Assembly (NCBI GenBank): GCA_008729055.1 | Contig: SDUX01000004.1 | Location: 7,038,026 to 7,102,025, forward strand | Source of the DNA: Pyropia haitanensis | Taxonomy: Eukaryota > Rhodophyta > Bangiophyceae > Bangiales > Bangiaceae | DNA: 64,000 nt | Direction: 5' to 3' | Shown here: positions 45,656 through 55,564 of the stretch, piece by piece | How the letters are laid out: each line of letters begins with the position of its first letter | Position numbering within the stretch: the first letter of the stretch is position 1 | Notes under the pieces: model-generated | What the model was told of the DNA's origin: nothing | Seen by the model: only the letters and a program-made list of their open reading frames with translations | Databases searched by the model: none | Position numbers and translations under genes: made by a program

Positions 45656-46871
45656 TCACTCCACCTTGGGCGGCGCGCCCATAATCTCGTACCCACAGTC
45701 GACAAAGATGACCTGCCCCGTGATACCGCTGGACGCGTCACTCGCCAAAAACGCTGCCGTGTTGCCCACCTCCTGCTGCTTGACCGTCCGCCGCAGCGGC
45801 GCGACCGCTTCGATCTGCTTGAGCATGCCGACAAAGCCGGCAATCGCCGACGACGCGAGCGTGCGGATGGGGCCCGCCGAGATGGCATTGACGCGGACGC
45901 CCTGCGGGCCCAGCTCCGACGCGAGGTACCGGACGCTCGCCTCGAGCGCCGCCTTGGCCACCCCCATCACGTTGTAGTTGGGCACCACCTTGGTCGCGCC
46001 CAGGTACGACAGCGTCACCACCGACGCGCCCTCATTCATCAGCGGCTTGAGGGTGCCGCACATCTCCACCAGCGAAAAGGCAGAGATATTGAGGGCGGTG
46101 GAGAAGCCCGCCGCGGAGGTGGACGAAAAGTCCCCCGCCAGGTCCTCCCGGTTGGCAAACGCCAGGCAGTGGATGACCACGTCGACGCCGCCCCACTTGG
46201 ACTTGATGGCGTCCGACAGGGCGGCCATGTCGTCGGGTTTGGTCACGTCACACGGCACAAAGAGGGAGGGCGACAGCTCATCGGTGAGCGCCTTGACCTT
46301 GGCCGTCACCTTGTCCGACAGCGGCAGGTACGCGACGCCAACGTCCGCGCCCGCCGCGGCCAGCTGCTGCGCGACGCCCCACGCGATGGATCGGTTGTTG
46401 GCAATGCCCGTCACGAGCGCTTTTTTGCCGCGCAGGTCCACCAGCGGCGCCGCCGTCGACGGCTCGGCCGACGGCGACGCCGTCGACGACGTCATGCGCA
46501 GCGGCGCGGCGGGGAGGGCATGGCGCCGGGCGGTCGACGCCGCCGCGGCGGGGCGACCGCCCGCGGAGAGCGCAAAGGAAGAGGACAGGCGCGCCGACCG
46601 CGCCGCGACACCGACGCGCAGAGCTGCCCAGCGTGAGCAGGCGGGGCGGGGCGGGACAGGCGGACGCACACCACACAAACGAGCGGGGGAGTGGGTACGC
46701 AGGAGGTTGGTCAACGTGAGCAGCCATGGGCGTCTCCACCCCTCCCCCCCCGCTCTCCCGACCTGGCACCGTAACAGAAAACAAACACGCGCCGCGTGCG
46801 ACAGCAACGGGTGGTGACGCCAACGTACCCGACGAGACGGACACGGACGACACAAAGCCTGGGAACGCCAT
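45656..46871 (-). CDS. fabI: Plastid enoyl-[acyl-carrier-protein] reductase (NADH)
   Basis: Two exons, 46871-46829 and 46623-45656, split by a 205-base intron in phase 1. The product is 336 residues. The first exon gives MAFPGFVSSVSVSS. With exon 2 it forms a textbook plastid transit peptide of about 57 residues (LRVGVAARSARLSSSFALS). The mature enzyme starts near LVDLRGKKALVTGIANNRSI, the FabI form of the dinucleotide site. SYLGATKVVPNYNVMGVAKA supplies the catalytic Tyr (about 231) and Lys (about 238) with the Y-x6-K spacing of FabI, not the Y-x3-K of general short-chain dehydrogenases. NAISAGPIRTLASSAI and FVDCGYEIMG complete the fold. It catalyses the last reduction of each fatty-acid elongation round in the plastid stroma. 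Confidence 0.96.
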
Positions 46872-47858
46872 CGCGATGCGGGGCGGCCTCTCGGTAGGAC
46901 ACACACAGCCAGCAACTCGGCGCCTAACAGAGGCTGCGAAACACGGCAACGGAGCGGCTTGTACGTCTGGCGCACAGAGGAAGAACGGACAAGCACTCGG
47001 GGGGGGATGCCGCTCGTTGTCGAGCAGGAGTACTGTCCCACCCCCACACGCGCATTGCCGGCGGCCATCCGGGCGCGGGATCCGCGGCCACGCGTCCCGA
47101 TGACTCCCGGGCTCGTGAAAGAGAGATTTCACGATCAGCGCAGATCGCACACACAAGACGGGCGTACCGTGGGTGTCGTGGCCAATCGCATTGCGCTGAG
47201 AGGTGCTGCGTGGTTGAATCCGCGGTCCCATGCCGAGGAGTCCACAGCCACGTGGTGAATTCGCGGCACAAAGCACGCGGGGCGGGCACCCCCCCCCCCC
47301 GTAGCGCCGTCGGTAGCGCGGCGAGATGCGGGCCGACGCTGTCCGTTTTGCGCGGCGCCTGAGCCGTAGGCGGGGGGACAGCAGCTGCACCCACGGGCGC
47401 TGCTACCAGAGTGGTAGTGCTGGTGGTGACGGCGGAAGTGGCGGCGGCAGTGGCGGTGGCGGTGGCGGTGGCGGCGGCAGTGGCGGTGGCGGCAGCGGTG
47501 GCGGCAGCGGTGGCGGTGGCGGTGGCGGTGGCGGTGGCGGTGGCGGTGGCGGTGGCGGTGGCGGTGGCGGTGGCGGTGGCGGTGGCGGTGGCGGTGGCGG
47601 TGGCGGTGGGGGTGGCGGTAGCGGTCGCCTCCAGGGGCGACCGCTGTGGCCGCGGCGGGGTAGTAGCGCCCGCGGAGCGGGGAGCGCCCGGCCACGGGCG
47701 GAGGGGCAGGGGCGACGATACCTTTGGCAGGGCCGAGAGAGCGATGCAGCAGGGGCCAGGCCTCCAAGAATTGTCTACGACCCGCGTTCCCCCCCCCGCC
47801 AGGCCACCCCTGCCTGCCCCCTGGCCCGGGCGTATGGTGGGGGTGTGTGGGGCCACGC
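46872..47858. promoter_or_regulatory. FabI upstream region with hexanucleotide array
   Basis: About 990 bases between the FabI start and the end of the YqeH-like gene, both on the minus strand. It includes a GGTGGC array (47421-47628) and an A/T-richer section at about 47100-47260 that is the better promoter candidate. No gene was recognised. Confidence 0.45.
47421..47628 (+). repeat. GGTGGC hexanucleotide array
   Basis: About 200 bases of near-perfect GGTGGC repeats with some AGTGGC and AGCGGT variants at the left. The right half, about 100 bases, is uninterrupted. It lies outside the genes I could support. Confidence 0.9.
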
Positions 47859-49350
47859 TCACCAGTCCCGCTCCGCCTTGCGGCGGCGCCGCGCCCGCCC
47901 CTGCCGGCTCTTCCGCTCGGCCAGCCGGTTGACCACCCCCCCCCCGTGTAGACGCTCACCCCCCCCTCCGTCTCGTACGGCATCAGCGCGTCGCGCACGA
48001 AAACGCCAACGCCCACCGGCGTCGCCACGCGCAGCGTCATGTCGCCGACGCCCGTCAGGGCCACCCACCCCAGCCCCGACAGCACCACATCCACCGTGGC
48101 GGTCTTCCACCCACGCCCCGTCACGTCCACCCGCTGCTCCGCCCAGCCGCCCAGCTCCGCCGCGCGGCCCGCATCGTATGGCGGCGTCAGCAGGCCGCCC
48201 GTGTGGCGGGCGGTAAACGCGGCGCCGTCGGCGGCCTTGCCCGGGTGCACCTTGACCTCTGCCGACACAAAGGCGGAGAAGAAGAAGGGGCGGCCCGACA
48301 CGACCTCGACGCGCGCGAGGCCGCCCAGGTAGAGGGCCTTGCCGGCGCCCAGGCGGAGGGTGACGGGCGCCAGCCGGCGGGTGGGGAGGACCGCCCGCAG
48401 CTCGGCGGCGGTGAGCCGGTGGGTGAGGGAGCGGGGGAGGATGACGCCGGGCGTGTCGTAGAGGGAGAGGCGGCCGCCCAGCGGCACGCGCACCATCCCG
48501 AGCGTCGTGCCGGGGATGACGCTGGTGGTGAGGAGCTTGGCCGCACGGGCCGCGGCGTCGCGCTTGCGCGCCGCCCGCGCCTCGGCGGGGGTGGTGGTGG
48601 GGGCGGGCGCCGCCTCGGCGTCACCGGCGGCGGCCGTGGCGGCGTCGGGCGCTGCCGCGGCAGCCTCTGCAGTGGCGAGTGGGTCGTGCCCCCCCCCCCC
48701 GGCGGGGTCCGCCTCCCCCCCCCCCTCGGCCGCCATGGCCGCCGCCGCCGCCCGCGCGACCGCCGCCTGCTCGCCCCTGATCCGCTGCCGCTCCGCCGCG
48801 GCGAGCGCCTTCCCCCCCCGCAGCCGGTCGGCGCCCGCGAGCAGCTGGTTGATGAGCGTGCTCTTGCCCACATTCGCGGCGCCCACAACGTACACGTCCG
48901 CCTCGCGCTGGCGGCCGAGCAGGATCGCGTCGGCGAGCAGCTCCTTCACCCCCGCCCCCGTCCGCGCCGACGTCAGGTGCACCGACGTCAGCGCGTCGAC
49001 GCCGAGCGCCCGCGCCTCGGTGCGCGCCCAGCGGGCGACGCGCTCCGCCGAGTAGCCCACCGGCAGCAGGTCCGCCTTGTTCAGCGCCATCAGCACGGGC
49101 GCGGTCGGGCCGACGAGGCTCCGCAGGTCCGACAGGAAGGTGCCCTGAAAGTCAATCACGTCGACGAGGTAGATGATGACGGTGGGGCGCGACGCGAGGC
49201 GGGCGAGGTTCTTGCGGAACACCGCCGGCGTCAGCACCCGCCGGTTGGCCGCGTTGCGCGCCGCCGCCTCGGCGGCGAGCGTCGACGCCGCCGACGCCGC
49301 GCCCGCGGCGGCCGCGTCACCGGCCACGTCGCCCCCAGCTGCCGACGCCG

Positions 49351-49387
<37 letters not shown>

Positions 49388-50349
49388 CGGTGCGCCCGCC
49401 TCGCCCGCCGCGGCGCCCGCGGCCGCCACGCCCGCGGCCACCGCCCCCTCGGCGGTGCGCGCGCCGACGCGCAGCCGCGCGTCGATATCCCCATAGTGCC
49501 GCAGCCGGAAGCAGCGCTGGCACAGCGGCGGCGGCGGCGGCGGCGGGGGCTCCCCCCCCCCCGCCACGCCCACCACCGCCGCGTCCGCCGCGTCCTTGTA
49601 CTCGTGCAGGACGGGGGCGGGGACGTAGCCGGGCGCGCCACCGTCGGCGGCCTGCACGTAGCAGCCGCAGCCGGGGCACTTGGCGTCCGCGTTGGCGATG
49701 CGCAGGCCCGCGGGGAGGTTGGCAAGGACGCCCGCCCGCCGCAGCCGCCGCTCGGCCGCGGCGTCGGGCGTGCCGCGCCGGGGGGGCGGGGCGCCGGGCC
49801 GGCCCGCCCGGCCGCCGTCGCCGTCACGGTCCGGGCCGTCACGGCCAGAGGCGGCGGCGGCAGACGCGGCGGAAATTTCGGCAAGGTCGCCCTCGTCGAG
49901 CGCGTCAAACTCACCCGACGAGACCATCTCTTGGAACGCCGCGGCGACCGCCGCCGCGTCGTACGCCGCGTCCCCGCCGCCGCCGCCGCCGCCGTCGCTG
50001 CCGCCGCCGCCGCCGCCACCGCCACCGCCATCACGCCCCGCCGCCGGGGACGCACCCACCCCCGCGTCGTCGTCGTCGTCGCTGCCGTCGTCGCCCGCGT
50101 CCCATGCAACGGTCGACCCGGCGGGCGGCGTCGCCGCCATCCCCGGCGCTGACGCTGGCGGGCGGGTGTGCGTCGACCGCCGCGGCGCGGCCAGCCGGCG
50201 GCGGCGCGCACCGCCCCACCCCCCCCCCACCCCAGTAGCACCAACGGTGGCCGCGGCGGGCGTCCACGCACACCGCCAGTGGGCCGAGCCTGCGGCCACG
50301 TCCGCGGCGGCGGCGGTGCGGCGGCGGCGGCCGCCGCCGCCGCCGCCGC

Positions 50350-50391
<42 letters not shown>

Positions 50392-50548
50392 GGCCGCCGC
50401 CCCCCACTGCCACCGCGACGGCGGGCGGCGCGGCCGGCGCGGCCAGCGTCGCGGCCACCACCCGCCGGCCGCCGTGGGCGACCGCCACCCGCGCGGGCAG
50501 CGCCGCCGCGGCAGTGGCGACAAAGGCGGGCACGCGGGCGGCGGCCAT
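47859..50548 (-). CDS. YqeH/BPG2-type circularly permuted GTPase, plastid
   Basis: ATG 50548 opens a transit-like leader (MAAARVPAFVATAAAALPAR). After Gly/Ala linkers comes a zinc-binding module (CPGCGCYVQ near 290 and LCQRCFRLRHYGD near 343), then GTPase motifs in permuted order. These are NKADLLP (G4, about 488), HLTSARTGAG (G5), VVGAANVGKSTLINQLL (G1, about 554), SVIPGTTLG (G2) and LYDTPGVI (G3, about 696). A long Ala-rich insertion separates G1 and G2. G4-G5-G1-G2-G3 order with the Cys module defines YqeH-like GTPases, which act in small-subunit ribosome biogenesis; plastid members are BPG2-like. The C-terminus probably shifts frame at a C run near 47936-47946. There the tail VNRLAERKSRQGRARRRRKA ends at 47859, a better ending than the long unlikely read-through of the other frame. 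Confidence 0.9.
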
Positions 50549-51691
50549 GGCGGCGGGCCGCGGCGCCCACGCAAAAGGGGGTGGGGGGGGGGGGGGGCGG
50601 GGGGGGGGGGGTGGGCGCCGACGGGGATGGCAGGGGCGGCGGGCGGCTGGGGCGGCGGCGGCAGCGGCGGTGGTGAGTGACTGTGGGGCGGGAAGGGCAC
50701 GGGGTAGGACGGGTAGGGGGGTGACAGCGGGCCGTAGGCGGGGGTGGACGGGCGGGGGGAGCGGCGGCGGGGGCGGCGGGGGGCGGGGCCCGTGTTGGTC
50801 GGGCGGGGGCACCCGCGACGGCCGCCGAGTCCAACGGGCGCCGGCCAAACGCGGCGGCGCGGTTTTTTTGCCACCGACGGTGTCCGGCCGAGATCCGCTC
50901 TCTCTGATTATTTTCATTGATTCTTTTGTGCCTCTTGTGACACGTTTCTTGGGAGTGTCGTGGTGGCCAGCGGTACCGGTTGTCCATACCGTACCGCCAC
51001 TGCCCGGGTCGTCGCGACGGAGGCGCCGCGGCGGCCATCCGCGCCGCGGGGACGTCGTCGCGCGGCGGGCTGCTGGGGGGAGGTGGCTGCCGCTGTGGGC
51101 TCCCTCGTGCGTGCGACGCGTGCACTTGTCTGGGTCCCCCCCCAAGGGAAGCCACGCGACGCCGGGTCGACCTGGAAAACGAGCGTGGCACAACCAAGAC
51201 GTTGCGGTCGCCCCCTTCCCCCGCCTCAGTACCCTCCCGACTGCCACTTTCTCTGTCGACTGTCTGTGGACGCGAGGATGCTCTGGGAACCGCTGTGAGC
51301 TCTGTTCTGTTTCTGGGATTGACCAACAAGCGGGAGGCCGGCACGGCCCATTCCTCCTAGCCACGTCGACGCGTCCATGCCGCGGCCGGTGCGCACCACG
51401 CCGCGGATTTGGGGGGAGCGGCGACGGCGGTCGCCCACGCGTTGGTTCAACGTGCCACCGGTTGCTTGGCGACCACTCCTCGCGTGCGCACGTGCATGAC
51501 CGTGACGCACGTCTCCTTTCCCTTGCACGTGCCCACATCCCCACTGTCGTTTACACATTTTGTACACCGCACACGCCCCACCACCCTATACACACAGTCG
51601 CATGCGAATGCAACCGCCGCCCACGCACACGGCCCGCAACCCAAACCTCAACACGCCACCTGCTGGCCGAGAGAGCCTACCCGGCGCAGCG
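50549..51691. promoter_or_regulatory. Upstream region of the YqeH-like gene
   Basis: About 1.1 kb from the YqeH-like start to the stop of the coiled-coil gene. G runs of 12 and 10 lie at 50585-50610. Lower GC at about 50880-50960 and 51530-51620 suggests a promoter and 3' sequences. The YqeH frame is open upstream across this region but with noncoding-looking composition. Confidence 0.4.
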
Positions 51692-52966
51692 CTACGGCTG
51701 CTCCGTCGCGGTCACCTCCACACCCACCTGCGTCGACTGGCCCGGCGTCGTCTCGACCGACACGAGCCCATTCGCCTCGGCGGTGACGATGCGGGTCTTG
51801 CTAATCGCGCGCACCACGTCCGTCTCGATGCTCGCCGTCAGTGCCGCCGCCTTGGACCGCTCCATCGCCAGCTGCTCCGTGTGTGCCGCCGCCACCTGCG
51901 CGGCGTCTGCTTGCAGTGCCGCCACCCGCGCCTCGGCATCGTCCTTTTGGGCGAGCAGCTCGGGGATGGAGGCGGTCTTGGCCCGCTCCTCGGTGAGCGC
52001 CGCCCGCAGCGACGCGACCTCCCCCTCGAGGCCCTTGATGCCGCCCGCGAGCGTCCGGTTGTCGGCGAGCGTCTCGGCGAGGAGCGCCTCGAGGGCGCCC
52101 TTTGTCGATGCCACCTGCGCGAGCTTGGCCTCCGTGTCCGCCTTGGCGGCCTCCACCTCGGTCTGCTGCGAGACGACCATCCCCACGTGCTCCTTTTCCG
52201 CCTCGAGGGCGGCGAGGAGCGACGTCTTTTGCTCGGTCAGCGCCAGCATCGCCGCCTTGGTGCGCGCCAGCTTGGCGGTCAGCGACTCGTTGGCGGCGTC
52301 GAGCTCGACAATGCCCGACTTGAGCTCCTCATTCTTGGCCAGCACCCCGTCGCGCGTCGCCGCCAGCTGCCCCGCCATCCCCGACAGGCTCTTTTTTTCC
52401 GCCGCCAGGTTGCTGGCGGTTTCCTCCAGCTCCGCAATGTACGCGCGGTCCGCCTCGAGCTCCTTGGTCTTGGTCACCACGTCCGTCTGGAGCGACTCGG
52501 CCTTGCGCGACAGCTCCGCAATGACCGCCGCGTCACCGCGCTTGACCGCCTCCAGGTCCGCGGTGAGCGCCTTTTTCTGTTCCGCAATCTTGGACGCCGC
52601 CACGTAGTTGTGCTGCGCGTTCTCCTGCAGCGCCGCGAGCTTGGCCTTGATCGCCGTCACCGCGGCGCGCGACTCGGCCAGCTCCTGGGACTGGGCCTCG
52701 GCGGCGGCCAGCTCCGCCGCCAGCGCCGCGTTGGTCTGCGTTAGCGTCGTGTTTTGGGCGGACAGGGCTTCCGTGTCAGCCTCGAGGCGCGCCAGCTGGG
52801 CGGTCATCTGCGCCGAGAGGGTGGCGGCGGCTTCCGACTGCGCCTGCGCCAGCTGCTCAATCGACGCCACGTCGGCCGCGATGGGCGGGACGTCCGTCTT
52901 GGTCATCGCCACGCCCGTGGCGGCGGGCGTCTCCGCCACCGCCACCGTCGCTTGTGTCGTCGCCAT
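51692..52966 (-). CDS. Long coiled-coil protein
   Basis: A single exon of 424 residues from ATG 52966 (MATTQATVAVAETPAATGVA). Almost the entire chain from about residue 40 to 370 is heptad-patterned with Ala, Leu, Glu and Lys. Examples are LARLEADTEALSAQNTTLTQ, ELAESRAAVTAIKAKLAALQ, KTKELEADRAYIAELEETAS, LTEQKTSLLAALEAEKEH and TKGALEALLAETLADNRTLA. No Gly run or other low complexity interrupts it, and its codons include more AAG and ATT than its neighbours. The final 50 residues are Thr/Val-rich (VETTPGQSTQVGVEVTATE). The resemblance to myosin-tail or tropomyosin-like proteins is compositional only, and no family is assigned. An extended dimeric structural protein is likely. Confidence 0.9.
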   Translation of the reverse strand: MATTQATVAVAETPAATGVAMTKTDVPPIAADVASIEQLAQAQSEAAATLSAQMTAQLARLEADTEALSAQNTTLTQTNAALAAELAAAEAQSQELAESRAAVTAIKAKLAALQENAQHNYVAASKIAEQKKALTADLEAVKRGDAAVIAELSRKAESLQTDVVTKTKELEADRAYIAELEETASNLAAEKKSLSGMAGQLAATRDGVLAKNEELKSGIVELDAANESLTAKLARTKAAMLALTEQKTSLLAALEAEKEHVGMVVSQQTEVEAAKADTEAKLAQVASTKGALEALLAETLADNRTLAGGIKGLEGEVASLRAALTEERAKTASIPELLAQKDDAEARVAALQADAAQVAAAHTEQLAMERSKAAALTASIETDVVRAISKTRIVTAEANGLVSVETTPGQSTQVGVEVTATEQP

Positions 52967-54370
52967 GGTGGGGAAAAGGGTGTCGGGGGGGGGGGGGAGA
53001 GGAATAGGAGGGGGACCGCGGAGGAATGCGGGGGTAGACGGACGAGTGCGGTAATAGGGGCGGTGTGGCGGTGGCGGGGCGAGCAGCGCGACGGCGGCAG
53101 GTACAACTTCGGAGCGGGACAGAGGAGTGACGGGAACGGGCACGGCAGGGGGTGTGTGCGGTGCGGGCGGCGCGAGGCCCGTGTCACCATGCTGCGTCAG
53201 CGTGGGCGCCCACGCCGCTATATACGGTACCCCCCCCGTTGACGGGGATTTCGCGCCCCCCCCCGTCGCAGCGGCCCCTCGCCGCGACCGCCGTCGCGCC
53301 TACCGACGCGGCTCTGGCACGTGCGTGCAATCCCAAACGGCACACGCCCGACAGCCGCCTCCCCCCCCCCCCCCCCCCCCCGCCGATTTAGACGGAAAGG
53401 ACGCGCCCCGAGGGGGTGACGCCCACGGCGCGTCGCCGCGCCCGCGCCACTGTCCGTCCCACTATTTGGACGCGTCCCCGGGCTTGTCCACGGCAGCGCC
53501 GGCGCCGGCACGCGCGCCCCGATGACGGCTCCCGCTTTGCAGCCGCTGCCGGGCCGCCGCCGTGGCGCGGCCGTGGTCAAGCTCGGCCCGCGTGGCGACC
53601 GAGGCGGCGGGACGCAGCGGCAGGGACGCTAGCTTTATGGCTGTGGCTCGAGCCGACGCGCCGGCAGACTCCCCGCCCGCCCCCACCGCGCCAGCTTGGC
53701 TGTTTGCCGAGCGCGGCTACAACCGCACTTTGCACGCGCGTACGGTCGGCTTGCTGCCATCGAATGGAAAAGTGGATTCCCCACGCTATCTTTTGACAGT
53801 GTTGAAGAACTTGTGGCAAAGCGATTGGTGCCGCCACTGTTGGCAGCCGAGGACTTGTGCAACTTTCGCGAGGAGCTCAGCGAACTTTGCCAAGTTTTGG
53901 GGGGCTACTCGTACCGGAGACACTACAGTACCGAGGGGTTGGCCCTCCAAGCAGTGCTGTGCAGGCCAGCAGGCGCTCGCGCAAGGCTGCGGGCCACGCC
54001 GCTGGCGCGGACGAGGGAGCTGCCCCCGACCCTCTCTCCTCTTCCCCTCGCACCCTCTGCTCGTGCCCCACCGCGGCTCACTTCCCGTCCCTTTGTCTGC
54101 ACCTGCCGCTCTGCTGGCTGGCCGCCGCGGCCGCCCACCTGGCCTCCCCGTCTTTCTTTCCTTTTTCTACCCCCTGCCGACTTTCCACCTGGTGCTGAGC
54201 TGCTGTTGCCCTTGGAACACATCCCGTCTCTGCTGCGCGGCCGCTCCCGCCCACCTGTCGTCCCATCCGTCGCCGTCGCTGGTTCCCCCCCCTTCCCCCC
54301 CCCCCCCCCCGTCCCTCCCTTTTCATTTGTCACAGTACCACACCCCACTCAGCCGCCCCCCCCCCCCACC
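52967..54370. promoter_or_regulatory. 1.4-kb divergent spacer
   Basis: Between the coiled-coil gene (minus) and the zinc-finger gene (plus). A TATATA sits at 53219-53224. A segment of lower GC at about 53740-53930 has an open plus-strand frame containing LSFDSVEELVAKRLVPPLLA and FREELSELCQVLGGYSYRRH. It lacks an ATG in frame and could be a gene or transposon remnant. Confidence 0.45.
53219..53224 (-). promoter_or_regulatory. TATA-like sequence
   Basis: TATATA, 253 bases upstream of the coiled-coil ATG in an otherwise GC-rich context. The distance would imply a 5' leader of about 220 bases. The sequence is palindromic, so it could serve either strand. Confidence 0.35.
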
Positions 54371-55564
54371 ATGGATGACCCGTCGCCGCCACCCGAGCCG
54401 TCCCCCCCCCCACCCCCTGTGACACCTGCGGCGCGTCCGTGCCGGCGGTGGCGGCCATCCTCCACGCCGCCGCCTGTGCGCGGCGCTCACGGTCGCGGCC
54501 GCTGGCGGCGGCGACGAGGCCAGGGGGGGGGAGCGGTGGCAGCGACGGCAAGGCGCCGCCGCCTCTGGACGCTGCCGCCGCGGCCAACGACCACGGCCTG
54601 CCCGCCGCGGCGGCCGAGGCGGCCATGGCCGCGGCGACCGCGGCGGCGGCAGCGGCGCTCGCAGGGGTACCCCCGGCGGGCAGTGTGGCGGCCGCGACGG
54701 GTGCGGCGGTGGAGGCGCCGGCGGGGGGGGCGGGGCGCCGGCGGGGGGGGGGGCGCCGGCGGCGGCGGTGTTGGAGCCGCTGGGGGGGGCGCGCGCCGCT
54801 GGCCGGCGGCGGCTCCGCCCTCACTGCCCCCTGGGGTGGTCGACGTGGACGCCCTGTCCGACAGCGACTGGGCGCTGCCTGGCGCGGGCACGGCGCGTGC
54901 TCCCCCCCCGACGCCGGTTCCTCCCCCCTCACCGCCCACCCGGCTGCCGCCGCCGCCGCCGACGCTGACGCCGACGGCACGCCGCCCACCGCCGAGTGCA
55001 CCTGGTGCGCGGCGCCCACGGCGCTGGCCGCCCTCGACGACCACGAGGCGGCGTGCGGCGACGTGACGGCCGTGTGCGAGTGGTGCCTCCGGCGGGTGCG
55101 CCGGCGGGCGACCCGCCGCCACCTCACCGGCGGGTGTGACCCAGAGTGGGCCGTCGACGATGTCCGCGTCGGCGTCGATGACGTGCCGGACGTGGACGCC
55201 GCGCCGGGAGGGGGGGGGGGTTGCCGCCAGAGGGGGACGCCGCCCCCGCACAGGTGGCCACGGCAGCCGCCGTGCCGGGGGGGGGCGCTGAGGTGGACGT
55301 GCTGCTGCCGTTGCCTGCCGCGGCCGCCGCGCCGGGCGCGGCGGCGGCGGTGCGCTACCGCCGCGCGGGGGGGGGGGGGGGGGGCACGGCGCCGGCGGGG
55401 GTGCCGCCGCCGGCGCGGGTGCAGCGGCTGGTGGTGGTGGCGGCGGCGGTGGTGGCCGCCGCGCGATGGTGGACACCCCCGCCAGCGAGTGGAGCCCCCT
55501 GATGGTGGGCGTCGCGTCGGTGACGGCGGCGGTGGCGGCGTCGTACATCTTTCGACGTCGGTAG
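54371..55564 (+). CDS. Triple C2HC zinc-finger protein with a C-terminal membrane anchor (frameshifted)
   Basis: ATG 54371 gives MDDPSPPPEPSPPPPP. After a base shift in the C run near 54402-54411 the first finger starts: CDTCGASVPAVAAILHAAAC (54418-54477). Two more follow: CTWCAAPTALAALDDHEAAC (from 54997) and CEWCLRRVRRRATRRHLTGG plus C (from 55078). All three share C-x2-C-x11-H-x3/4-C, as in TRAF-type/XAF1-like fingers. An acidic stretch (DDVRVGVDDVPDVDAA) follows, then G-run shifts near 55209-55220 and 55368-55383. The likely C-terminus is VDTPASEWSPLMVGVASVTA then AVAASYIFRRR, with stop at 55562-55564. That is a short hydrophobic segment capped by Arg, as in tail-anchored proteins. The fingers are well supported; the joining of the last segment is inference from frame and position. 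Confidence 0.65.

Noticed and set aside
50549..51544. N-terminal extension of the YqeH-like protein
   Set aside because: The frame is open, but its composition is that of noncoding DNA, and ATG 50548 starts a convincing transit peptide.
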